Assembly: GCA_043228905.1 (NCBI GenBank)
Contig: JBHGNT010000058.1
Location: forward strand, 98,067-162,066
Length of the DNA: 64,000 nucleotides
Origin: Azolla caroliniana
Lineage: Eukaryota; Polypodiophyta
Direction of reading: 5' to 3'
Numbering within the stretch: position 1 is the stretch's first letter; each line of letters opens with the position of its first letter. The notes under the pieces were generated by a model. The model worked only from the letters and a program-made list of their open reading frames with translations, did no database searches and had not been told where the DNA came from. Shown here piece by piece: positions 36,718 through 49,255 of this stretch. The translations under genes and the position numbers were made by a program.

Positions 36718-38010
36718 TGTCGTGTGAATCTTCACACACTATGTAAAAAAATAATGAAATAATTATTATAGATTAGATTAGTAGCTTACTATAGAAAGAT
36801 GGATATACTCAAGAGCTTCAAAATGTATTTTACTATATACAAAATGGAGAAATACATATCAAGTTATAAGAAAATAAAGTTTGAAAAGATAGGGAAATTA
36901 GAACTATCCCACATAGATAGAAAACTTAAGGCCTTGGCTATATAAGCACCTTGAGCTCCCTTTTTCATTTCTGCTAAGAGCACTTTGGCCACTTTGTCTT
37001 GATGGATGATGGTGGCCAAATTCCCTAAAATTGGAAATTGGTTGGTAAGCAAATCCGGAAAATGGGTCCGGTAAGCAAATCTAGAAACCGGCTAGTATGC
37101 AAACCGGAAACCGGCCGGTATGCAAAACCGGAACCGGAACCGGCAAGCAAAACCAGAACCGACCGGTAAGCAAAACCGGAACCGGAACCGGTATGCAAAC
37201 CGGAACCGGAAATCGACCGGCAAGCAAAACCGATATCGATCGGTAAGCAAAACCGGAACCGAAACCGGTATGCAAACCGGAACCGACCGGCAAGCAAACC
37301 GGAACTGTAACTGGAACCGGCCGGCAAGCAAAATGGAACCGGCCGGCAAGGGATTCAGCGATCGGGCGGAACTGGCAACCGTACGAGGTTGGGCGCAAAT
37401 TGAACGGATAAAAGGATCATGTGGCTATTTAAAGAAAGGTAAAAGAGACTAAAGTAAAGGTCAAGTGGACGGTTGCATGCAAGTAAAGAAAAAGCCATGC
37501 AACTAAAAATAGATTCAACGAAAAGAAAAGCTATGCAACTAAAAGTAGAAGCCATGCAACAAAAAGTGGAGGTATATGATCAACGAGGAAGTCCATATAT
37601 AATTCCATTTCTTTTCCTATACTCAGAAGCTCTCTCCATATTATCTCGATTATTTTTCTTTTCCTTCTCAACTCCCTTATCTTAGGGAAGCTATCTCTCA
37701 AGTAAACCATAATTTCCATACGGAAGCAATCTCTCAAAATCCAAAATTCCTTGTCAAAGCCATATCACTCAAGAATCATAATCTCTTATTTCCTCTAATC
37801 TATTATTCTAATCATCTCCATAAGATAAAACTTTTGTAATCCCAATCTTGAGATTGATTATAATCTTTCTTTCCATTTATTAATGAAATTTGTGAATCTT
37901 TATCATTTTGTATTAATTGTTTAATATAATCATACGAATCTGATATCTTCTGGTCGAAGGCCCCGGGGTCCTGCCTCAAGTTCGCGTATCCTCGTCGTAT
38001 TTTCGCGACA
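36718..38010 (+). mobile_element. solo LTR (Ty3/Gypsy-like) with 4-bp target duplication
   Basis: A 1,293-bp non-satellite segment starting TGTCGTGTG and ending TCGCGACA, so the ends are the inverted pair TGTCG/CGACA. It is flanked by ACGC at 36714-36717 and 38011-38014. It lies inside a module B, between GAG-ACGC and CCCGGGTAC. No second LTR or coding region is present, so it is most simply a solo LTR left by LTR-LTR recombination. The first 30 bp resemble the LTR at 60397 (TGTCGT and CACACTATGT shared), suggesting a related family. TATATAAG at 36939-36946 and other TATA-like runs are present. Confidence 0.75.
37040..37345. repeat. CCGGAACCGG minisatellite in the solo LTR
   Basis: About ten irregular units of 20-32 bp mixing AACCGGAACCGG, GGCAAGCAAAACC and GGTATGCAAACC. 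It is much richer in G+C than the rest of the LTR. Reading frames across it give arginine/asparagine or phenylalanine/proline low-complexity strings and are not genes. Confidence 0.85.
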
Positions 38011-41000
38011 ACGCCCGGGTACAAGTAGATATATCCTATATCATGAGTTAATATGGCATTGATAAAAACCCTTGAAATTATTAAATCTTACAAAAAGAGA
38101 TTGTGTTAGAATAATCATCAGTTTTTTGTTGATGCTTGCGCAATATATAAATATTATTTATTTCTCATCAATGATAGCAAGATTAAAAAGCACACAAGAT
38201 GTGATCCACGATAGTCTAGTTGGTTAGGATACTCGGTCCTCACTTGAGAGACCCGAGTTCAACTCCCGGGAATGGAAATGACAATATCATATATTAAATT
38301 TTCGACGCATATCATGTGTTAACTGTTTGATAACTCAAAAACTCAAGTCCTAAAGTAGGTATTACAATAATGTACAATTAAAAAAACCATCAACTTTATG
38401 TTTCAACAATTGATGACGAGCTTTACTTTGATTTTGTTCTCCTAACATCAATTTCTAAACTTAATTCCATTATTCTATTAATGGTAGAGGTTTGGAAAGA
38501 AATTGGACAAAACATTATGTTGTTCGGGACAACAAGAAGAAGAAAATATTTTATGGTTATTCCTCAACATTATTACGATAAATTAGTACACCAACAATTA
38601 TAGTTTAGATAACTTGATACAATTTCAAACAATACGCATAGATTGCAGAATAACTCTTTGATAACTCAAAAACTCAAGACCTAAAGTAGATGTTATAATA
38701 ATGTACAATTAATAAAATAATCAATATTATGTTTGAAGGATTGATGACGAACATTGCTTTCCTTTTTTTCTCCTAACATCCATTTCTAAACTTAATCCCA
38801 TTATTCAATTAATAGTAGAGGTTTCAAATGAAATTTGACAAAATATTATGTTGTTCAGGACAAGAAGAAGCAATATATTTAGTCGTGGTTATTTCTCAAC
38901 ATGGTCATGACAAATTAGTACACCGACAATTATAGTTTGGATAACTTGATAGAATTTCCAAAAATACGCATAGATTGTAGAATAATGGTGAACTCTCAAT
39001 CAACATTGCACCATATTTCTTTAATTGAACCAAAGCACTAGAATATTACATTAACTAACTCATTTACTAAATGAATTCCATTGTAGTCTAGTTGGTTCAG
39101 ATCCATTATTTTTACACGAGACTCCCGGGTACAGCAATTGGCATGGGAGAAACTAGATACATCATAGATCTAGAGTTAATATCGGATCAATGGAAACCCT
39201 TGAAATTATTAAATCTTATAACCGAGAGTGTGTTAGAATAATCCTTTGTTTCTCGTTGATGCTTGCGCAATATATAAATATTATTTATTAGTAATCAATG
39301 ATTGCAATATTGAAAAGTACACAAGATATAATCTATTGTAGTCTAGTTGGTTAGGATACTAGGCTCACCCGAGAGACCCGGGTTCAACACCCGACAATGG
39401 AAACGACAATATCATATATTAAATTTCCGACGCATATCATGTTTTAATTGTTTGATAACTCAAAAACTCAAGATTATGTTTGAAGCATTGACGACAAACT
39501 TTCCTCGATCAACATTGCAAAAATACGCATAGATTGTAGAATAATAGTGAATTCTCGATCAACATTGCAACATATTTCTTTATTTGAAGCAAAGCACTAG
39601 AATATTACGTTTAGTAATTCATTTACTAAAGTAATTTCATTGTAGTCTCCTTGGTTGGGATCCTTGTTTTTTACACGAGACTCCCGGGTACAACAATAGG
39701 CATTGGAAAACTAGAGTTGTGGTTATGGTTGTGGTTATTTGGTTGTGATTATTCGTCAACATTGGTACGACAAATTAGTACACCAGCAATTATAGTTTGG
39801 ATAACTCGATACAATTTCAAACAATACGAATAGAATACAAAATCATGTTCAACTGTCGACAAGCATTGCACCATGTTTCTCTATTTGTAGCGAAGCACTA
39901 GAATAGTACATTGACTAATTTATTTTCTAAATGAATTCCATTGTAATCAAGTTGCTTGGAATCGTTAATTTCTACTCGAAACGTGCAGGGACAAGTACAG
40001 GCATACTAAAAACTAAATACATTATATATCATGAGTGAATGTGGCATAGATAAAAACCCGTGAAATTAATAAATCTTAAAATTGAGAGTGTGTTAGAATA
40101 ATCCTTTGTTTCTTGTTGATGCTTGCGGAACATAGAAATCATATTTATTACTAATCAATGATTACAATATTAAAAAGTGCACAGGATGTGATACAATGTA
40201 GTGTAGTTGTTTAGGATACTCGGCTCTCAACCGAGAAACTTGGGTTTAATTCCCGGAAATGGAAAAGACAATATCATATATTAAACTTCCGACGCGTATC
40301 ATGTGTTAATTGTTTGATAACTCAAAAACTCAAGACCTAAAGTAGGCATTACAATAATGTTTTACACTAGACTCCCGGGTAGAACAATTAGCATGGGAAA
40401 AACTCGATACATCATAGATCATGAGTTAATATGACATCGATAAAAACCGTTGAAATTATTAAATCTTAAAAACGAGAGTGTGTTAGAATAATCCTCAGTT
40501 TCTAGTTGATGCTTGCGCACTATATAAATATTGTTTATTACTAATCAATCATTGCAACATTAGAAAGTATATGATCCATTGTAGTCGAGTCGGTTAGGAT
40601 ACTCGGCTCTCACCTGAGAGACCCGGGTTCAACTCCCCCTGCAATCGAAACGACAACATCATATATTAAATTTTCGACGAGATACTATGTTAACTGTTAG
40701 ATAACTCAAAAACTCTAGGCCTAAAGTAGATGTTACAATAATGTACAACTAACAAAATAATCAATATTATGTTTGAAGGATTGATGATGAACTTTACTTT
40801 CATTTTTTTCTCCTCATATAAATTTCTAAACTTCATGCCATTATTCAATTAATAGTAGAGGTTTCAAATGAAATTTGACAAAACATTATCTTGTTCGTGA
40901 CAAGAAGAAGCAGTATATTTAGTCGTGGTTATTTCTCAACATGGTTACGACAAATTAGTACACCGACTATTATAGTTTGGATAACTAGATAGAATTTCCA

Positions 41001-42255
41001 AAAATACGGATAGATTGCAGAGTAATGTTGATCTCTCGATCAACATTGCACCATATTTTTTTATTTGAAGCAAAGCACTAGAACATTATATTAACTAATT
41101 CATTTACTTAATGAATTCCAATGTAGTCTAGTTGGCATTGGAAAAACTAGACACATCCTAGATCATGAGGTAATGTCGCATCGATAAAAACCCTTGAAAT
41201 TATTAAATCTTAAAAACGAGAGTTTGTTAGAATAATCCTCAGTTTCTCGTTGTTGCTTGCGCAATATATAAATATTATTTATTACTAATCAATGATTGCA
41301 ATATTAAAAACTACACAAGATGTGATCCATTGTAGTCTAGTTGGTTAGGATACTCGGCTCTCACCCGAGAGACTCGGGTTCAACCATAGCAATATTATTT
41401 ATTACTAATCAATCATAGCAATATGAAAAAGTACACTAGATATGATCCATTCTAGTCTAGTTGGTTAGGATACTTGGCTCTCACCTTAGAGACCCGGGTT
41501 CAACTCCCAGCAATGGAAACGACAATATCATATATTAAATTTCCGATGCATATCATGTGTTAACTATTTGATAACTCAAAAGCTCAAGACCTAAAGTAGG
41601 TATCAAACAAAAACTCAAAACCTAAAGTAGGTGTTACAATAATGTACAGTTAGCAAAATATTCAATATTATGTTTGGAGGATTGATAATGAATTTTACTT
41701 TGGTTTTTTTCTCCTAACATCAATTTCTAAACTGAATCCTATTATTCAATTAATACTAGAGGTTTCAAATGAAATTTGACAAAACATTATGTTGTTCGGG
41801 ACAAGAAGAAGTAGTATATTTAGTTGTGGTTATTCCTCAACATTGTTACGACAAATTAGTACACCAAAAATTATAGTTTGGATAATTTGATACAATTTAT
41901 AACAATACGCATAGATTGAAAAATAATAGTCAACTGTCGATGATCATTGCACAATGTTTCTTTCTTTGTAACAAAGGACTAGAATGGTACATTAGCTAAT
42001 TCATTTACTAAATGAATTCCATTGTAATGAAGTTGCCTCGCATTCTTTGCATTTTACTTGACACGCTCGGGTACAAGTAGATATATCATATATCATGAGT
42101 TAATGTGGCATCGATAAAAACCCTTGAAAGTATTAAATCTTAAAAATGAGAGTGTGTTAGAATAATTGTCAGTTTTTCGTTGATGGTTGCGCAATATATA
42201 AATATTATTTATTTCTAATCAATGATTGCAATATTAAAAAGCACACAAGATGTGA

Positions 42256-42327
42256 TCCATTGTAGTCTACTTGGTTAGATTACTCAGCTCTCATCCGAGA
42301 GACCCGGGTTCCACTCCCGGTAATGGA
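42256..42327 (+). pseudogene. tRNA-Glu(CTC)-like module A
   Basis: CTC anticodon loop retained. D arm is altered (CTACTTGG, GATTA), anticodon stem reads CTCAG, and the T loop TTCCACT has C at the purine position 57, which weakens the B box. It shares these changes with the copy at 44224. A T7 tract follows at 42483-42489. Confidence 0.65.
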
Positions 42328-45300
42328 AAAGACAATATCATATATCAAATTTTGCAACCATATCATGTGTTAATTGTTTGATAACTCAAAAACTCACGAC
42401 CTAAAGTAGGTGTTCCAATAATGTACAATTAACAAAATAATCAATATTATGCTCGAAGGATTGATGACGAACTTTACTTTGATTTTTTTCTCCGAACATG
42501 AATTTCGAAACTTACTCCCATTTTTTGATTAATAGTAAATGTTTCAAATGAAATTGGACAAAACATAATGTTGTTCGAGACAACAAAAAGATGTATAGTT
42601 GGTTGTGGTTGTTCGTCAACATTGGTACGACAAATTAGTACATCAACAATTATAGTTTGGATAACTCGATACAATTTCAAACAATACGCATAGATTGCAG
42701 AATAATGGTCAACAGTCGATAAGCATTGCTAAATGAATTCCATTGTAATCAAGTTGCCTCAAATCGTTGATTCTTACTCGAAACGCGATAGGAAAAACTA
42801 GATACATTATATATCATGAGTGACTGTGGCATCGATAAAAAGCCGTGAAATTATTAAATCTTAAAAACAACAGTGTGTTACAACAATCCTCAGTTTTTCA
42901 TTGATGCTTAAGGAATATATAAATATTATTTATTACCAATCAATGATTAGAATATTAAAAAGTGCACAAGATGTGATCCATTGAAGTCTAGTTGGTTAGA
43001 ATACTTGGCTCTCACCCGAGATACCCGTGTTCATCTCCTGGCAATAGAAAGGACAATATCATATATAAAATTTTGCGACGCATGTCATGTGTTAACTGTT
43101 TGATAACTCAAAAACTCAAGACGTAAAGTAGTTACAATAATGTACAATTAATAAAATGAACTCAAAAACTCAAGCTCTAAAGTAGTCGTTACATTAATAT
43201 ACAATTAACAAAATAATCAATATTATGTTTGATGGATTGATAATGAACTTTGCTTTGATTTTTTTCTCCTCACATCAATTTCTAAACTTAATACGAATAT
43301 TCAATTAATAGTAGAGGTTTCTAATGAACTTTGACAAAACATAATGTGGTTCGGGACAAGGCGAAGCAGTATATTTAGTCGTGGTTATTCCTCAACATTG
43401 TTACGACAAATTAGTACACCAACATTGTTTCTTGATTTGAAGTAAAAGACTAGAATATTATAATAACCAATTCATTTACTAAAAGACTTCCACTATAGTC
43501 TAGTTGGTTCGGATCCTTGTTTTTTACACGAGACTCTTGTGTACAACAATTGGCATGGGAAAAACTCGATACATCATCGATCAGGAGTTAATATCGCATC
43601 GATAAAAACACTTGAAATTATTAAATCTTAAAAATGAGAGTGTGTTAGAATAATCCTCAGTTTCTTGTTGTTGCTTCCACAACATATAAATATTATTTAT
43701 TACTAATCTATGATTGCAATATTAAGAAGTACAGAAGATAGGATCCACTGTAGTCTAGTTCGTTAGGATACTCGGCTTTCACCCCAGAGACCCGTGTTCA
43801 ACTACCGGCAATGAAAACGAGTATATCATATATTAAATTTCCGGCTCATAGCATGTGTTAACGGTTTGATAACTCAAGACCTAAAGTAGATGTTACAATA
43901 ATGTAGAATTACGAAAATAATCAATATTATGTTTGAAGGATTGATGACGAACTTTGCTTTGATATTTCTCTCCTAACATCAATTTCTAAAGTTAATCCCA
44001 TTATTGAATTAATAGTAGAGGTTTCAAATGAAATTTGACAAAACATTATGTTGTTTGGGACGAAAAGAAGCAATATATTCAGTCGTGGTTATTTATCAAC
44101 ATGGTTACGACAAATGACAGTGTGTTAGAATAATTGTCAGTTTTTCGTTGATGGTTGCCCAATATATAAATATTATTTATTTCTAATCAATGATTGCAAT
44201 ATTAAAAAGCACACAAGATGTGATCCATTGTAGTCTACTTGGTTAGATTACTCAGCTCTCACCCGAGAGACCCGGGTTCCACTCCTGGTAATGGAAAACA
44301 CAATATCATATATCAAATTTTGAAACAATATCATGTGTTAATTGTTTGATAACTCAAAAACTCAAGACCTAAAGTAGGTGTTCCAATAATGTACAATTAA
44401 CAAAATAATCAATATTATGTTTGAAGGATTGATGACGAACTTTGCTTTGATTTTTTTCTCCTAACATCAATTTCTAAACTTAATCCCATTATTCAATTAA
44501 TAGTATAGGTTTCAAATGAAATTTGACAAAACATTATGTTGTTCGGGACAAGAAGAAGCAGTATATTTAGTCGTGGTTATTCCTCAACATTGTTACGATA
44601 AATTAGTACACCAAGAATTATAGTTTGGATAACTTGATACAATTTCTAAAAATACACATAGATTGTCGAATAATGGTGAATTCTCGATAAGCATTGCACC
44701 ATGTTTCTTTATTTGAACAAAAGCACTTGAATTATAGTTTGGATAATTGTTTTTTACACAAGACTACTGGCTAAAACAATAAGCATTAGAAAAACTAGAT
44801 ACATCATACATCATGACGTAATGTCGCATAGATAAAAACCATTCAAATTATTTTAATCTTAAAAACGAGAGTGTGTTAGAATAATCCTCAGTTTCTCGTT
44901 GATGCTTTCGCAATATATCAAGATTACTTATTACTAATCTATGATTGCAATATATCTTTACACAAGATAGGATCTATTCTAGTCTAGTTGGTTAGGATAC
45001 TCTGCTTTCACCCGAGAGACCCGTGTTCAACTCCCGGCAATGGAAATGACAAAATCATATTATAAATTTCTAACGCATACCATGTGTTAACTATTTGATA
45101 ACACAAAAACTCAAGACCTAAAGGAGTTGTTACAATAATGTAAAATTAACAAAATAATCAATATTATGTTTGAAGGATTGATGACAAACTTTAGTTTGGT
45201 TTTTATAGTTTGGATAACTTGATAGAATTTCCAAACATACGCATAGATAGTAGAATAATGTTGAACTCTCGATCAAGATTGCACCATAGTTTTTTATTTG

Positions 45301-45604
45301 AAGAAAAGCACTAGAATATTACATTAACTAATTCATTTACTAAATGAATTCTATTGTAGTCTAGTTGGTTTGGATCCGTGTTTTTCACACGAGACTCCTG
45401 GGTACAACAATAGGCATTGGAAAAACTAGATACGTCATAGATCATGAGGTAATGTTGCATCGATAAAAACCCTTGAAAGTATTTAATCTTAAAAACGAGT
45501 GTGTGTTAGAATAATCCTCAGTTCCTCGTTGATGCGTGCGCAATATATAAATATTAGTTATTACTAATCTATGATTGCAATATTAAGAAGTATATAAGAT
45601 AGGA

Positions 45605-45677
45605 TTCATTGTAGTCTAGTTGGTTAGGATACTCGGCTTTCACCTCAGAGATCCGGGTTCAACTCCTGGCAATGGAA
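45605..45677 (+). pseudogene. tRNA-Glu(TTC)-like module A
   Basis: Anticodon TTC; starts TTCATTG, giving a T-G wobble at pair 2. The anticodon stem is partly lost (CTCGG against CTCAG). Copied to 48315 inside the chromovirus with almost no change. Confidence 0.65.
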
Positions 45678-46929
45678 ACGAGTATATCATATATTAAATT
45701 TTCGACTCATAGCATGTGTTAACGGTTTGATAACTCAAAAACTCAAGACCTAAAGTAGATGTTCCAATAATGTACAATTAACAAAATAATCAATATTATG
45801 TTTGAAGGATTGATGACGAAGTTTGCTTTGATTTTTTTCTCCTAACATCAATTTCTAAAGTTAATCCCATTATTCAATTAATCATAGAGGTTTCAAATGA
45901 AATTTGACAAAACATTATGTTGTTCGGGACAAGAAGAAGAAATATATTTTGTCGTGGTCATTTCTCAACATGGTTACGACAAATTAGTACACTGACAATT
46001 ATGGTTTGGATAACTGGATAGAATTTCCAAAAATACGCATAGATTGTAGAATAATGGTGAACTCTCAATCAACATTGCACCAAATTTCTTTATTTGAAGC
46101 AAACCACTAGAATATTATGTTTGAGGTATTGAAAATGTACTTTACTTTAATTTTTTTCTCCTAACATTAATTTCTAGACTTAATCCCATTATTCGATTAA
46201 TGGTATAGGTTTCGAATGAAATTGCACCAAACATTATGTTTTTCGGGAAAACAAGAAGCAATACATCCAGTTGTGGTTATTCCTAAACATTGTTACGATA
46301 AATTAGTAAACCAACAAGTATAGTTTGGATAATTTGATACAATTTCAAAAAATACTCATAGATTGCAAAATACTGGTCAACTGTCGACAAGCATTGCACC
46401 ATGTTTCTTTATTTGTAGCAATGCACTAGAATAGTACATTAACTAATTCATTTACTCAATGAATTCCATTCTAATCAAGTTGCCTCGACTCATTCATTTT
46501 CACCCGAGATGTGCGGGTACAACCACATGCATAGGAAAAACTAGATACACCATAGATCATGAGTTAATTTGGTATCGATAAAAACCCATGAAATTATTAA
46601 ATCTTAAAAACGAGAGTGTGTTAGAATAATCTTCTGTTTCTTGTTGATGCTTGCGCAATATATGAATATTCTTTATTACTAATCAATGATTGCAATATAA
46701 AAAAGTGCACAAGATGTGATCCATTGTAGTCTAGTTGGTTAGAATGCTTGGCTCTCACACGAGAGACCCGGGTTCAACTCCTAGGAATAGATTGCACCAA
46801 CAATTATAGCTTGGATAACTTGATACAATTTCAAACAATACGCATTGATAACAGAATAATGGTCAACTGTAGTAAAGCACTCGAATCTTACATTAACTAA
46901 TTCATTTACTAAATGAATTCCACTATAGT

Positions 46930-46934
46930 CTAGT
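46930..46934 (+). repeat. target site duplication of the chromovirus, left
   Basis: CTAGT, repeated at 54024-54028. It lies in the A-box region of a module B (ATAGT-CTAGT-TGGTTC). An uninterrupted homologue is at 5969-5973. Confidence 0.85.
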
Positions 46935-47342
46935 TGTCCGGAATAGTACTAAAGCAGAGATGGAATTAGTGCTAAGAAGAACAGTACTATTAGTACTAAG
47001 AGGACGGGACTGCGTAAGATTTCCGAGAGAGAGGAAGTGAGAAGAGGAGAGAGAGAGATAGGATGATGACAGCAGCTCTTATATTATATGAAAGATAAGT
47101 ACAAATTCGCTAAGAGGCTTAAGACTGGTGTTGAACCAATTTGGTTCAAAACAATGCCTTGTGCCTCCTTTTATAGTGTTTTTAGGAATAATCCTGAAGC
47201 TTCTAGAATGTTCCAGAGAGATCTGGAATATACATCAATTTTCTATGATAAAGCATAAATAAAAATAGTATCCTACAAATTACAATTCATAGTCTAATGG
47301 TAAGAGCTCGACCCATGGTTCGAGTCTTGCCATATCATGACA
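46935..47342 (-). repeat. 3' LTR of the chromovirus
   Basis: 408 bp. On the + strand it begins TGTCCGGAATAGTAC and ends CATATCATGACA; on the sense strand it starts TGTCATGATATGG. TATAAAAGG on the - strand lies at 47167-47175. Relative to the 5' LTR it lacks 15 bp between two CATG words in the tRNA-like end. Confidence 0.9.
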
Positions 47343-47355
47343 CTATCTCCCCCTT
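47343..47355 (-). other. polypurine tract
   Basis: AAGGGGGAGATAG on the - strand, directly before the 3' LTR start. This is the plus-strand DNA primer site of LTR retroelements. The duplicated pol copy at 48931 lacks it, as expected if the deletion removed it with the LTR. Confidence 0.8.
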
Positions 47356-47608
47356 AAAGACGACGAGTGGAACGAGTCGGCGCTAATTGTGGACCGGGTT
47401 TGTCCGGATACTTTCGGTGGAAATCGGCAAGAAGATCTTGTGCATTGGCAACATGCTGGACGGGTTCCCAAGTACGTTCGCTCAGACTATAACCGAACCA
47501 ATTGACCAAGTAATAAAGTTTGTTGCGAACAAGTTTGGAATCGAGGATGGCAGCAACTTCATACTTCGGGCCGGTGTCCAACTCCAGCGGGGGTGGCAGT
47601 GGTGTCAC
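47354..47608 (-). pseudogene. duplicated chromodomain of the chromovirus (terminal copy)
   Basis: Chromodomain signature YEVAAILDSK, LYYLVNWFGY and TWEPVQHV, then a basic tail ending RSTRRL. This is the copy next to the polypurine tract and 3' LTR. It differs from the copy at 48932 by a handful of residues (ERTWEP against EHTWEP, VNWFGY against VDWFGY). Confidence 0.85.
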
Positions 47609-47677
47609 ACGATCGGGAATGGTGTTTGCTTTATAAGGTTCAAGAAGAGAACAATGGAAAACCGGATGTATCTGAAG

Positions 47678-48148
47678 CTACAAAGGGAGATCAAGGCGGA
47701 AGGAGACATCATTAATCTTACCCGTAATACGGAAGGGACCGAGTCGTCGATAATCCAACTTGTCGCACGGTCGAGTAGTCTTGATGTGACGACGTAAGAG
47801 CCATACTCGATCTCCGATGGCAAAAGAGGAGGGAATTCGATGACGATACGCATAAGTCTTTTGTGTGAGTTGAGCATGACGAAGGTGAGTAGAGAGATCC
47901 ATCTGGATCTTGCGTAGCCTCTCCAAATGATCCTCGGCACGAGGGTTGGTAGGTAGCTCCGGAGTGTCGATCACCGACCAGCGAGGATGGAAACCGGTAT
48001 AAGAGAAAAATGGGGAGACCCGAGTCGAGGAGTGAATAGCATTATTATACGCAAACTCCGCAAAGTGGAGAATCTCGGCCCAATCGTCCCGTTGATAACT
48101 CAGCGTTTGGTTTGTTCGTTCCGCTTGCCCGTCGGTCTGATACGTCAT
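47678..48148 (-). pseudogene. duplicated integrase C-terminal fragment fused to satellite
   Basis: Starts in satellite DNA (the first codons come from ATGACGTA), then enters the integrase at QTDGQAERTNQTL, with the last catalytic Glu in QAERTN, and runs to LDLPL and a TAG stop. It lacks the zinc-binding region and the first two catalytic Asp. It is 788 bp of pol duplicated from 48931-49718 with no length change. Confidence 0.85.
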
Positions 48149-48930
48149 AGATCATGAGGTAATGTCACATCGATAAAAACCCTTGAAACTATTTAATCTT
48201 AAAAACGAGTGTGTGTTAGAATAATCCTCAGTTCCTCGTTGATGCGTGCGCAATATATAAATATTAGTTATTACTAATCTATGATTGCAATATTAAGAAG
48301 TACATAAGATAGGATTCATTGTAGTCTAGTTGGTTAGGATACTCGGCTTTCACCTCAGAGATCCGGGTTCAACTCCTGGCAATGGAAACAAGTATATCAT
48401 ATATTAAATTTTCGACTCATAGCATGTGTTAACGGTTTGATAACTCAAAAACTCAAGACCTAAAGTAGATGTTCCAATAATGTACAATTAACAAAATAAT
48501 CAATATTATGTTTGAAGGATTGATGACGAAGTTTGCTTTGATTTTTTTCTCCTAACATCAATTGCTAAAGTTAATCCCATTATTCAATTAATCATAGAGG
48601 TTTCAAATGAAATTTGACAAAACATTATGTTGTTCGGGACAAGAAGAAGAAATATATTTTGTCGTGGTCATTTCTCAACATGGTTACGACAAATTAGTAC
48701 ACTGACAATTATAGTTTGGATAACTGGATAGAATTTCCAAAAATACGCAAACCACTACAATATTATGTTTGAAGTATTGAAAATGTACTTTACTTTAATT
48801 TTTTTCTCCTAACATTAATTTCTAGACTTAATCCCATTATTCGATTAATGGTATAGGTTTCGAATGAAATTGCACCAAACATTATGTTTTTCGGGAAAAC
48901 AAGAAGCAGTACATCCAGTTGTGGTTATTC
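48141..48930 (+). repeat. satellite segment inside the chromovirus
   Basis: Near-identical to 45431-46282 (offset 2,710, then 2,648 after a 62-bp deletion), including a TTC module A at 48315. Left join GTCGGTCTGA-TACGTCATAG; right join GTGGTTATTC-CTTAAAGACG. It lies between two copies of the 3' pol sequence, so it arrived by duplication across the element's end and not by a fresh insertion. Confidence 0.88.
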
Positions 48931-48931
48931 C

Positions 48932-49186
48932 TTAAAGACGACGAGTGGAACGAGTCGGCGCTAATTGTGGACCGGGTTTGTCCGGATACTTTCGGTGGAA
49001 ATCGGCAAGAAGATCTTGTGCATTGGCAACATGCTGGACGGGTTCCCAAGTATGTTCGCTCAGAGTATAACCGAACCAATCGACCAAGTAATAAAGTTTG
49101 CTGCGAACAAGTTTGGAATCGAGGATGGCAACAACTTCATACTTCGGGCCGGCGTCCAACTCCAGCAGGGGCGGCGGTGGTGTCAC
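48932..49186 (-). pseudogene. chromodomain of the chromovirus (internal copy)
   Basis: YEVVAILDSK, LYYLVDWFGY and TWEPVQHV: the chromodomain that in chromoviruses tethers integrase to methylated histone H3. It is in frame with the integrase upstream, separated by a TAG stop ending at 49256. It is followed directly by satellite sequence and not by the polypurine tract. Confidence 0.85.
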
Positions 49187-49255
49187 ACGATCCGGAATGG
49201 TGTTTGCTTTATAAGGTTCAAGAAGAGAACAATGGAAAACCGGATGTATCTGAAG

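Larger units (their letters stand above)
38011..46934 (+). repeat. tRNA-Glu-derived dimeric satellite, block 4
   Basis: A modules start at 38205, 39332 (2-nt deletion in the anticodon loop), 40192, 40575, 41326 (3' truncated, fused to leader sequence), 41446, 42256, 42977, 43744, 44224, 44973, 45605 and 46720. About 42150-42470 and 44120-44460 are near-duplicates. The stretch 45431-46282 was copied into the chromovirus (48141-48930). The block ends within the A-box part of a module B where the chromovirus inserted. No coding gene. Confidence 0.88.

Noticed and set aside
37120-37452. Arg/Asn/Lys-rich 110-residue frame
   Set aside because: It is the CCGGAACCGG minisatellite of the solo LTR read in frame; the opposite strand gives equally long low-complexity frames.
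47387-47797. 136-residue + strand frame repeated at 48965-49375
   Set aside because: Antisense shadow of the duplicated integrase/chromodomain sequence on the - strand.
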